Assembly: GCF_041345015.1 (NCBI RefSeq)
Contig: NZ_CP166769.1
Location: 868,001 to 932,000 of the forward strand
Source of the DNA: Bartonella sp. DGB1
GTDB taxonomy: Bacteria; Pseudomonadota; Alphaproteobacteria; Rhizobiales; Rhizobiaceae
Reading direction: 5' to 3'
DNA: 64,000 nt
The notes under the pieces are model-generated. The model saw nothing but the letters and a program-made list of their open reading frames with translations, was not told the DNA's origin and did not search any database. Positions 50,734 to 58,914 of this stretch are shown piece by piece. The position numbers and the translations under genes were made by a program. The stretch's first letter is position 1; each line of letters starts with the position of its first letter.

Positions 50734-52546
50734 TTTTAAACCTAAAAGCTACATATTCTTTGATTGTTTTAATAAAATCTTGTTCGTTTAATAAACTATA
50801 ATCAGTTTCCATATATGCTTCAGCGCACCATTCATCTTCATAACTCACACATTTAGTAACACATAAACCAGGTATATTTTTATGATTTTCAAAGGCATTT
50901 AACCATTTTTCTTTAATTTTTTGCCATTGCCCTTTATCTTGCCTACCTTTATTTTTCATTTTCACAAAACCATCATCTTTAAAATAACCAAAGAATGTTT
51001 CTTTATTTTTAGAGTGTGGTTTACCAGCGGTAAATACCAAAATACAAGTAATAACCCCTACTGGGTGAAATAAATCATTTGGCATAGAAAAAACAGCATT
51101 TAAACTATGTTTTGATAACAATCTTTCTTTAACTAATACTACATCTTTTTTCTCGGAAACCACTGTAGACATTTGACATATGGCTACAACTCTACCATCA
51201 GAACGAACACAATCTAAAGCATGTTCTATAAATTCTAATTGTTCAGCAGCATTTCCATCTTGATAAGGAGGATTCAAAAAACTAACTGTTGGTTGTAATT
51301 TTTGTATCTCCTTAGTAAAGTTACGACAATCTCCATGAAAAATATAACTTTTTCCATCGCCTCGCATCATCATATTTGAGCAGGCATGAGAAAACATATC
51401 GCTTCTTAATTCTACTCCTAATAATTGTTTAGATTTTATCTCATTTTGCTTATCCGTGTTATGACCTGCCTTACTTAACATATAGTTCATACTAGATACT
51501 AAAAAGCCACCTGTTCCACAACATGGGTCATAAACAATATCATTTTCAGTTAATTGAGCAATATCACAAAAAAATTCTGTAATGTGAGCAGGTGTTAAAA
51601 CCAGTCCTGTTTTTTTATCCCCTCCAGCATATCTAATAAATTGAGTATAAAATTTACCTAATACGTCAAATTGATTCCTCTTAACATATGGGAGAATTTC
51701 ATCTTCTATATTAGATATTAAATCCCGCAAGATAGTATTATTTACCTCTCCTTTATTTTTAACAGATACTTTTTCATCTATAAAGCATTTATTATTTTGA
51801 ATTTTTCTATATTCATCTATAATAACCTTAATTTTATTTGCATCTAATTTTTTCTTTCTTAAAACCTCTTCGCAGTACTCAAAAATTCTTTTTAATAAGT
51901 CTTCATTACTAGTATATTCATAATATTTATAAGCACCCCTAAACGCATCACTTTGCAAAGCTATTAATATAGCGCTAATCAACGTACATCTTTCAATCTC
52001 TGGTATAGAATATCTATGTAATTGTTCATTATATCTAATAGCTGTGGAAATTAATTCTGCTTCTGTTATAGGGTTTTTTTGCTCTAATATTATATTGGAT
52101 ATTTGTTCTGGACTTAGAAAAATTTTATCTTGTATTTCAATAGGTGATATATTTCCTTTTAACCACAAAAATGTTGAAATTTTTTTCTCTTTTTCATTCA
52201 TACCACTAACAGCAATAGCTGTTACGGTAAAATCATCTTTAAGATAAGATGCATATAACAATACACCATCAACAGCATAATCTTTATATTTATTTTTATT
52301 GGGGCTTTCGTGGCAAGCAACATTTGCTTTACATTCAATGACAATAACTTCATTAGGTTTATTACTAAAAGAAATAATAAATTCAGGATAACCGCGCCCA
52401 GTACCGCGTTTTGAAGCTCGCTGTAATAATTTATCTATTTTAGGACTACTCGATTTTTGCTCATCTATTATGATAGATTCATCATTATAATAACCATTTT
52501 TGCGCAACATATCCCTAACTAGATTTTCTGTTACTCTCTCATTCAC
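50720..52546 (-). CDS. fused endonuclease/N6-adenine DNA methyltransferase (BcgI A-like, type IIB)
   Basis: 608 aa from a GTG with GGAG 8 nt upstream. The N-terminal nuclease domain has a PD-(D/E)xK-like pattern: PEF at 54-56 and ECK at 71-73 (VIVIECKAN). The helical linker leads to a type-I-M-like methylase with DPCCGTGGF at 340-348 (SAM binding) and NPPY at 425-428 (catalysis). No separate HsdR translocase is nearby. One protein cutting and methylating with a separate specificity subunit is the BcgI arrangement, whose members cut on both sides of their site. On a prophage it probably excludes other phages or stabilises the element. Confidence 0.8.
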   Translation of the reverse strand: MNERVTENLVRDMLRKNGYYNDESIIIDEQKSSSPKIDKLLQRASKRGTGRGYPEFIISFSNKPNEVIVIECKANVACHESPNKNKYKDYAVDGVLLYASYLKDDFTVTAIAVSGMNEKEKKISTFLWLKGNISPIEIQDKIFLSPEQISNIILEQKNPITEAELISTAIRYNEQLHRYSIPEIERCTLISAILIALQSDAFRGAYKYYEYTSNEDLLKRIFEYCEEVLRKKKLDANKIKVIIDEYRKIQNNKCFIDEKVSVKNKGEVNNTILRDLISNIEDEILPYVKRNQFDVLGKFYTQFIRYAGGDKKTGLVLTPAHITEFFCDIAQLTENDIVYDPCCGTGGFLVSSMNYMLSKAGHNTDKQNEIKSKQLLGVELRSDMFSHACSNMMMRGDGKSYIFHGDCRNFTKEIQKLQPTVSFLNPPYQDGNAAEQLEFIEHALDCVRSDGRVVAICQMSTVVSEKKDVVLVKERLLSKHSLNAVFSMPNDLFHPVGVITCILVFTAGKPHSKNKETFFGYFKDDGFVKMKNKGRQDKGQWQKIKEKWLNAFENHKNIPGLCVTKCVSYEDEWCAEAYMETDYSLLNEQDFIKTIKEYVAFRFKNDAD

Positions 52547-52710
52547 ACTAAAACTCCAAAATATACTTAGTCTAGTTATTAAAATTTCATATAATATGTA
52601 TTAGCTTATTATAAGCATAAAAAGTTAATACATATTATATAGACATAAATATTCATTACATATACCGAAACCTATGTATAATCAACAATATTCTACTCCT
52701 ACATCAACAC

Positions 52711-53388
52711 TTACCCCCTCATCCGCTTAATTACCGCGAACAAAGTTAATCCAATACCAAGCAAGGTTAGGATGGCAAAGAGATAACGTAAAATGGTAAA
52801 ATTTTCTGATTGTGGCTGTATTTCTCTAGCTATTTCGGTAAAGGTTGCACCTAAAGCACCTATAGAGGTAACAGCAACGGCTTTACCCTCTTTTGTTTTG
52901 CTTATCTGCTCTTGTTCGTCTCTGTCACAATCTACACATTGAGAGGCTACTCTTGAACCTTTAGCCCATAAGCCAACCTCTGCTGACCTACGATTAACTA
53001 ATCCTTGCGATATTTTGCCACCGCTATAAGTCCAACGCATTAGCTCTTGCGGAACAGCATCATAGTTACCCTTATTAAGCTTCTTTAATAACTTGGAACC
53101 CTTAAAAGCCGTAACACCAATATTAAAAGCAAAAGAAACTAAACAAGCAAATTGATTATCTGTTAAATAAACCTTTACATATTTTGCAACAACCTCTTCA
53201 AATCTAACTAAATCTTGCAATAAGAGCTTTTCTGCTTGATTACGGCTAATCTTTTGTCCTAGCTTTACATCTTTTCCTGTATGACCGTAACCTATAGTTA
53301 ACACACCGGCAACATCACGATAAGTCTCTAAACGTAGACCTTCCCATTGTTTAATACAAGAAAGACCATATTTACTTATTTTTCGCAT
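52711..53388 (-). CDS. phage endolysin, GH24 lysozyme with C-terminal membrane segment
   Basis: 225 aa from the ATG at 53388, preceded by GGAG; the frame is open further upstream but without a good start. The catalytic triad E16-D25-T31 lies in KQWEGLRLETYRDVAGVLTI and has the same spacing as T4 lysozyme. Residues ~150-175 are a Cys/Asp/Glu-rich linker. Residues ~196-221 (TILRYLFAILTLLGIGLTLF) are a membrane helix followed by KRMRG, so the enzyme is tail-anchored. No separate holin gene was found near it, so the tail may help release. It degrades host peptidoglycan at lysis. Confidence 0.88.
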   Translation of the reverse strand: MRKISKYGLSCIKQWEGLRLETYRDVAGVLTIGYGHTGKDVKLGQKISRNQAEKLLLQDLVRFEEVVAKYVKVYLTDNQFACLVSFAFNIGVTAFKGSKLLKKLNKGNYDAVPQELMRWTYSGGKISQGLVNRRSAEVGLWAKGSRVASQCVDCDRDEQEQISKTKEGKAVAVTSIGALGATFTEIAREIQPQSENFTILRYLFAILTLLGIGLTLFAVIKRMRG

Positions 53389-53560
53389 GTTTACTCCATA
53401 AAATAAAACAATAACATGGAGCAAATAAGCGTAACAGAGTCTATAGACTATATTTATTATATATAGAACAATACGTATAAAACACATATATTTAAATTAT
53501 TTTATGGAACAAACAACGATAATTGACATTCTATATAATGTATATTATAGTACACATATT

Positions 53561-53863
53561 ATGATAAAAATAAAAACAACTGATATTTTTGACCATTGGT
53601 TAACATCCTTAAAAAATGAAAAAGCCAAATCTATCATAACAGAACGATTAGTACGGTTGTCCAATGGTTTATTAGGTGATGTTAAGTATTTCAAAGGTAT
53701 AGGTGAACTACGAATAACTCACGGGAAAGGTTACAGAGTTTATTTTATTAAAAGAGGTAACGAGATTATTATTTTGTTAAATGGTGGAGATAAATCTACC
53801 CAGCAAAAAGATATCGAAAAAGCTTTAAAAATAGTAAAGGAATTAAAAAATGGAATTAAATGA
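53561..53863 (+). CDS. RelE/HigB-type toxin (phage addiction-module killer protein family)
   Basis: 100 aa from the ATG at 53561; the frame runs 19 codons further up without homology. The sequence IKIKTTDIFDHWLTSLK, GDVKYFKGIGELRITHGKGY and IILLNGGDKSTQQKDIEKA fits the small addiction-module toxin family related to RelE/ParE. It probably cleaves mRNA or otherwise blocks growth (family inference). It overlaps the antitoxin gene by 14 nt, toxin first. AT-rich inverted bases around 53528-53555 (GTATATTATAGTAC) may be the promoter/operator. Confidence 0.82.
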   Translation: MIKIKTTDIFDHWLTSLKNEKAKSIITERLVRLSNGLLGDVKYFKGIGELRITHGKGYRVYFIKRGNEIIILLNGGDKSTQQKDIEKALKIVKELKNGIK

Positions 53864-54140
53864 TTTCAAAGCAGAAAACTACTTAACTACTGCCGAAGCT
53901 CAAAGAACCTTTTTAAATGAAGCCTTCAAAACCCAAGATGCTAAACATATAGCTAATGCTTTAGGTATAGTAGCTCGCGCACAGGGTATGTCATCAGTAG
54001 CTAAAGATGCTGCCTTGAATAGAAGTGGTCTGTATCGTTCTTTAAATGAAAATGGCGACCCTAAATTATCTACACTAATTAGTGTATTAAATGCCTTGAA
54101 CTTACAACTTGCTTCTTATCCTTGTGATATAACTAAATAA
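53850..54140 (+). CDS. antitoxin of the RelE/HigB-type module (HTH, addiction-module antidote family)
   Basis: 96 aa, all-helical, with a helix-turn-helix at about residues 42-90 (GMSSVAKDAALNRSGLYRSL then NENGDPKLSTL). The family neutralises the cognate toxin and represses its operon. A ribosome-binding site AAGGAAT lies within the toxin 3' end. The pair sits between the endolysin and tail genes but on the opposite strand, as an independent cargo unit. Confidence 0.85.
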   Translation: MELNDFKAENYLTTAEAQRTFLNEAFKTQDAKHIANALGIVARAQGMSSVAKDAALNRSGLYRSLNENGDPKLSTLISVLNALNLQLASYPCDITK

Positions 54141-54211
54141 TAGGCTAATCTCACGTCCTTAGAATATAATGTTTGCTTTACATAAACACAACCACCAATA
54201 ACTAGCCATAA

Positions 54212-56941
54212 TTACCTAACTTTTATATGGTAAGCTACGGCATAGTTTTTAGGTCTGGTTTCACTACCGCCAATATATTCTGAACGGATTAGTCTGTCAT
54301 TACCATCACCATGTAAAGCTAGACCAGTAGTACCAAAAAAACTACCAATCGACAATTTAGCATAATAACCTGTCGAATAATTGTTATCATGTCTATGACT
54401 TTTTAATTCATCTGTTTGATAACTTCCTATACTTCTATCCTTACGGTCAACGTCTAAGCCTCTACCACCATCTAGACCTCGTAAAAAGCTACCGCGTAAA
54501 TCAGGTAATTTAAAATAATCTACATCTCTTATCCAAGGAATAGCCCTAATTTGGAATTTACTAAAAACTTCTCTTATCTGCGAAAGTTTCGGCTCTTTAC
54601 CATCATTATTTTTCCAATATCTTACAGAACCTCTTACCTTTCTATATTCCTCTTCCCAATAGATATAATTAGATACTAATCTAGTAAATACTTCTAGCAA
54701 ATCTGTCTCAACAACATTTTTATCTTTATTATTATTTATTAATTTTTGTGATAAGCCACTCATTGAGCTGACATTATTATTTATTGTACTATCACTATTT
54801 CTTTCATCTTTTTGTTTAAATAACTCTATGTTTGCTAATAATAACGATAAATATTTTTTTATCTCTTCATCTAACTCCTCATTAGCTGGATTGGTTAAAA
54901 ACTCTTGGCATATATTTTCATTTAACCTATTTAACTCAGATTGTTTATCCCACCAATCATCACCTATAAGTTTATATAATTCTGGATAATCTTTTTTCGG
55001 TAATGATTTACCATTACAATACATCCAACCGCCAATGTCTTTTGTATGAGCAAAGGCACTTATCATACCTATAGGAGTGGAGACAACTTCATCATTAAAA
55101 GTTAATTCTTTTTTTTCAGTAAAAGTTAAATTATTTTCTGTCTTACCTACAATAGTCTTTAATTCAAAAGCATTTGCTTTATTATCTGTTTTAGGAGATA
55201 AATTAAAATAAGCTGTACCAACACCATTTGTAAATACTGTTTTATCAGTATTGATTACAGCATAATTACCACGCTGTTCAGAGACAACTAACTCTATTGA
55301 ATGGTGTAATTTAATATCTTTATTACATTTATTACTATTTAAGGTAGCACCTAAACCAACACGCACTTCTGCTTTATCTTTAATATAAGTTGCTTCAGCA
55401 CGAAAGTAACCTTTAGCATCAACATTACCCAGACTTAAATCAATAGAATTAATCCTTCTAGCTAATGCAGTTAAACCATCGTTAGTCTGTTCTAACTTAT
55501 TAATTAAACTATCTTGCACTTGGCTGATTGCGCCATCTAGCTCAGTTTTATTATTATCAACCTTAGCACTTAAAGATTTAGTAGCATTAGTAACGACCAC
55601 TATCTTTTGCTCATATTTTGCACCTTGGTCTGTTAACTTTTGGGTAAAATGCTTTGCACCTTGTTCAATTAAATTATTAACTTCTTCAATATCTTCTTTT
55701 TGCTTTTTAGCCAGGTCAGCCGTAATAAAATCTTTAATGTCTTTTTGTAATAAATCTTTTGATATTGGTCTAATTTGTTGGGTAGTAATTTCTTCCCAGT
55801 GTGACCAAATAAATTCTTTAGTTTTTTTATATTTACCATATTTAGCTCTAACCTCATATTTAGTTAAAGGCTGTAAAGCGTTAGGGCTAGTAAATATCTC
55901 TCCCTGACTTGGTCTATCTGACCTACCAGAATGAATAGTTTTTTTACTAGCAGATTCTCTTATTTCAAATTCAACAAAATCAACATCTAAAACATCCTTA
56001 TCCCATTTAATACGAATACCATTGCGAACATCAACACCTCGGGTATCTTTTAAAACCTCCGCAAATACCATAAAATCACTGATAGATTGTTTTATTATTA
56101 CATGTTCAATATCTGGTGTATAATCTAAAGGCTTTAAATCATCTGCATGCGGAAGATAATGATTAGGGTCAACCTCAATCATACGAAGTTCAACCGTTAA
56201 ATCAGCTTTATGTAAAACATAAATAATACGAAATAATTTCTTTTGATAGTTAAAATATTCAGAAGTCCAGCTTATCACATCATTAGGCTCTAAATGCCAA
56301 TATTTACTTGGTAACGAAATTTCATGAGCTGAGGATTTTTTACTTTCATCGATAAAAGAACGTAACAATCTTTTAATTTGGTAACCACTATGAACAGCTT
56401 TATAAGTGATATTAGCACCACCTTTACGTTTATAAGATAGTTTCTTTTCACCCTCTTCTTTATCTATTGTGATAGTTAATTCTTTCTTAGACCAATTTTC
56501 TTTAGGCTCTGAATAACTAGCGACAACTTCTCGTATATTTTGCGTAGTATCATTAAAAGGACTAAATATTAATTTACCATCAGCTAATAAGTCACCATCT
56601 GTAATATGTAAAATAGGCTCATCTGGAGCACCAACAAATATTTTAAATTTACCGAAACTTTCTGAAAAGCTACCAGCACAAGCAAGTAATAATTCTGTTA
56701 TTGCATCTCCTACTGGTTCACAAGTGTTAATTTCTAAACCAGAACTATATTGTGGTTCTATAGTACCATCTTCTAATACAATTGGCTGTCGACATTTTTC
56801 TATATATTTAATCCAATCTTTCGTAATTAACTCTGTTGCTTGTGGGTCATTCACACCAAATAATATCTCATCGCCAACCTTAAACCCTCGTAAAATATTA
56901 TATATTTGCACTGCTGGTAAATTATCACCATCACCCACCCC
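54212..56941 (-). CDS. phage tail tip protein (gpJ-like), C-terminal part with tail-collar domain; frameshifted from its N-terminus
   Basis: About 909 residues continuing the preceding fragment from GDGDNLPAVQIYNILRG. The first ~380 residues are the tail-tip body with fibronectin-like strands. Coiled-coil segments lie near 410-500 (repeated KLTDQGAKYEQK-type heptads). The phage collar domain starts at TPIGMISAFAHTKDIGGWMY (~640), is split by an Asn/Asp-rich insertion of ~100 residues and ends LPDLRGSFLRGLDGGRG and KNYAVAYHIKV. It binds the host receptor at the tail tip. It is in a different frame from 56931-57581; dropping one G from the GGGG-T-GGG run at 56934-56941 joins them into 1122 aa. 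Confidence 0.8.
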   Translation of the reverse strand, partial: GVGDGDNLPAVQIYNILRGFKVGDEILFGVNDPQATELITKDWIKYIEKCRQPIVLEDGTIEPQYSSGLEINTCEPVGDAITELLLACAGSFSESFGKFKIFVGAPDEPILHITDGDLLADGKLIFSPFNDTTQNIREVVASYSEPKENWSKKELTITIDKEEGEKKLSYKRKGGANITYKAVHSGYQIKRLLRSFIDESKKSSAHEISLPSKYWHLEPNDVISWTSEYFNYQKKLFRIIYVLHKADLTVELRMIEVDPNHYLPHADDLKPLDYTPDIEHVIIKQSISDFMVFAEVLKDTRGVDVRNGIRIKWDKDVLDVDFVEFEIRESASKKTIHSGRSDRPSQGEIFTSPNALQPLTKYEVRAKYGKYKKTKEFIWSHWEEITTQQIRPISKDLLQKDIKDFITADLAKKQKEDIEEVNNLIEQGAKHFTQKLTDQGAKYEQKIVVVTNATKSLSAKVDNNKTELDGAISQVQDSLINKLEQTNDGLTALARRINSIDLSLGNVDAKGYFRAEATYIKDKAEVRVGLGATLNSNKCNKDIKLHHSIELVVSEQRGNYAVINTDKTVFTNGVGTAYFNLSPKTDNKANAFELKTIVGKTENNLTFTEKKELTFNDEVVSTPIGMISAFAHTKDIGGWMYCNGKSLPKKDYPELYKLIGDDWWDKQSELNRLNENICQEFLTNPANEELDEEIKKYLSLLLANIELFKQKDERNSDSTINNNVSSMSGLSQKLINNNKDKNVVETDLLEVFTRLVSNYIYWEEEYRKVRGSVRYWKNNDGKEPKLSQIREVFSKFQIRAIPWIRDVDYFKLPDLRGSFLRGLDGGRGLDVDRKDRSIGSYQTDELKSHRHDNNYSTGYYAKLSIGSFFGTTGLALHGDGNDRLIRSEYIGGSETRPKNYAVAYHIKVR

Positions 56942-57581
56942 AACTCTTAGGGTCAGCCCAACGTTGCGAACCATTACCGCCGACACTACTATCTTTAGAA
57001 GGGTCATAAAGTTTAGCGCCTTCAATTTCAAATCTGAAGATAGGAAAATTATTGCTCTTTGATGATATTTGCGAAGTCATAATAACATAAGCAACATCTT
57101 TAACTATATTTGTATCTTTCCAGTCCTTACCTGCAACTGATTGTAAATATTTATCGCTTGCTGTTTGCGTACCATTAAAAAATTTTACCCAATGACGCTG
57201 ACTATTAGTTCCACTGCTCTCGCTAGTATCATCTGTACCTTTAATATAAAATACTCTTCCTTTATGACTATTATAAGGGTCAGAATTAGTAAAACTATTA
57301 AGAGTAAATTTAACATCATCTGCCCAAAAAGCGTTTATTCCCTTGATAGGATGGTCAGCTAAAGCTATTACTTGAACTAAATATTCATCATGGTCACCTG
57401 TAGTAGTGGCATAAATAACTGAACCTGTTACCATAGTGCGACCAACTACAAGGGTACGTGGAACTTCACCAGTACCGCCAAGAGTAGAACTAACCGATGG
57501 AGTGCTACGACGCGAAACTCCCCACCTTATTGCCTCTGCTGTAACACTGATAGCCAGACTAGTTAGAAATGAAATTAACAT
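56931..57581 (-). CDS. phage tail tip protein (gpJ-like), N-terminal part, ended by a frameshift
   Basis: 216 residues opening with a hydrophobic helix (LISFLTSLAISVTAEAIRWG). Family features are GEVPRTLVVGRTMVTG, VIALADHPIKGINAFW and FRFEIEGAKLYDPSKD, then SQRWADPKSWGG and a stop. In related phages this last segment runs straight into an NPAVQIYNIL-type motif, which here lies in the next frame a few codons on. The sum of both parts is 3370 nt, one more than a multiple of three. It is probably one gene interrupted by a surplus base. Confidence 0.8.
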   Translation of the reverse strand: MLISFLTSLAISVTAEAIRWGVSRRSTPSVSSTLGGTGEVPRTLVVGRTMVTGSVIYATTTGDHDEYLVQVIALADHPIKGINAFWADDVKFTLNSFTNSDPYNSHKGRVFYIKGTDDTSESSGTNSQRHWVKFFNGTQTASDKYLQSVAGKDWKDTNIVKDVAYVIMTSQISSKSNNFPIFRFEIEGAKLYDPSKDSSVGGNGSQRWADPKSWGG

Positions 57582-57593
57582 ATTAGAATGCTC

Positions 57594-58225
57594 CTATATC
57601 CAATGTTCACCATTCCAAAAAATGTCCCATCTGTAACGAAGAGCTTTGTCTCCTGCCCCACCCCAAGAAAGTTTTTTCTCGCCAATGGTTTTTGTATGAG
57701 AAAAACTATAATCATTCTGTTGTCTTTTAAGTTGGTCTGCTTTACTTCTTTTCTTAATGCCAGCTAACGAAAGCTGGTAAGCTTGACTATTTAAACTAAT
57801 AGAAATTGAACTTTTATTATCTGAGCTTATCTCTTCTTGGCTAGCAATAATTATACCCGTCAAAGATAAGGTAAAATCTTTATACAATAAGCCGGTAGCA
57901 GGATTCAAAAAACCAATATAAGCTGTTAGCTTTTCATTCTTAATTGCTTGCGAGGTAAACAAACGCCGTAAATTAATATCTTGGGTTTTAATATTTAAAT
58001 TATAATTTTTAAAACCTAATAAATTATCGCTAGGCACATCTTCATTAAAAAAAATATCACCCACCCCTTGACACTTATAACTTTTGCCATATATCTTAAT
58101 TTCAATGTTGTCTGTACCAGACCAAAAAAACATCTCGCTTCCTTACCTTCAATAACTACAAAATTAGCCATCATTATTATATTTGCTGATAATAATGATT
58201 TTAATTCCTCCATATCTAGCATCAT
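57594..58225 (-). CDS. phage minor tail protein, interrupted by a one-base deletion in a T7 run
   Basis: The start ATG at 58225 has AGGGG upstream and overlaps the previous stop by 4 nt (ATGA). The first frame reads MEELKSLLSANIIMMANFVV then IEGKEARCFF and is lost after seven T at 58124-58130. Adding one T gives ARCFFWSGTDNIEIKIYGKS and continues to the stop at 57594. The length 632 + 1 is a multiple of three (210 aa). The reconstructed protein resembles DUF2163-type tail proteins that precede the tail tip gene. Read separately, the second frame has an ATG at 58133 but no ribosome-binding site. Confidence 0.7.
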
Positions 58226-58828
58226 ATTTCAACCCCTGAAAAAGTTAGCTTACCTATCTTATGGCTCGTCTTATTAATTTTTACGCTTTTAGGGTCAATT
58301 TTCATCAAAACATAAGGATTATGTAAAAAAATCTTAGATACATCACTTTTACCAACGCCAAAAGATAAAGCCGGCTCAAAGAAAATTTTATTATCTTCTA
58401 TTTCTAAAGCTTGATGTAATGTTACTTTATCTTGCCAAATCACACATTAAAAAAAAAGGTAATAGTAAATCTTTAGCATCTAAAGTAATATTTTTTAGAT
58501 TAACAACCTGTTTAATAGGCAAACTCTCAGGTAAGTTATTAGATAAATCAGGAGCATAAGCTTTAAAATAAAAGCCTTGGCTAATAAGTAAATTTATTAA
58601 AGATTTTGCATGTTCAAATTCTGCTAAAGTTAATATTCTGGAGTTAATAGAAACATTCCATTTAGGAGTAATATTATTATATTGAACTGTCTTGCCAGAT
58701 TTATCACTTATAACATCTTTCACTAAGTTAAGCGTTAAAGCAGAGACATAAAAATAACTTTGTATATAATCATCTATACCCGCTATCGGTTTAGCTTCTG
58801 GAATATTCAGAATATCTATTATTTTCAT
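58222..58828 (-). CDS. phage minor tail protein of unknown family, probably frameshifted
   Basis: Frame one starts at the ATG at 58828 with GAGGG 8 nt upstream (MKIIDILNIPEAKPIAGI) and runs 133 aa to a stop at 58427. Frame two covers 58443-58222 (73 aa; IWQDKVTLHQALEIEDNKIF to KLTFSGVEI). It has only a GTG start with no Shine-Dalgarno. The junction lies at a T9 run and TGTGATTT. Removing one base after the run would fuse the two into 201 aa, and the next gene starts with an ATGA overlap, so a single broken gene is favoured over two overlapping ones. I do not recognise the family. Confidence 0.5.
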
Positions 58829-58914
58829 AACATCCACCCTCTAAACTTTATAATATTTATTGCGTTGTTGTAGGTTCATAAAGTTATTTACACCCTCCTT
58901 AAATCGCCGATTAT

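Noticed and set aside
54212-57031. Tail tip C-terminal frame starting at 57031 as a separate gene
   Set aside because: The first ~30 codons lie over the N-terminal fragment in another frame and show no family features; homology begins only at the frameshift.
58016-58225. Independent 69-aa gene
   Set aside because: Its first ~28 codons are the true start of the minor tail gene, but after the T7 run the frame gives a nonsense product; treated as one frameshifted gene.
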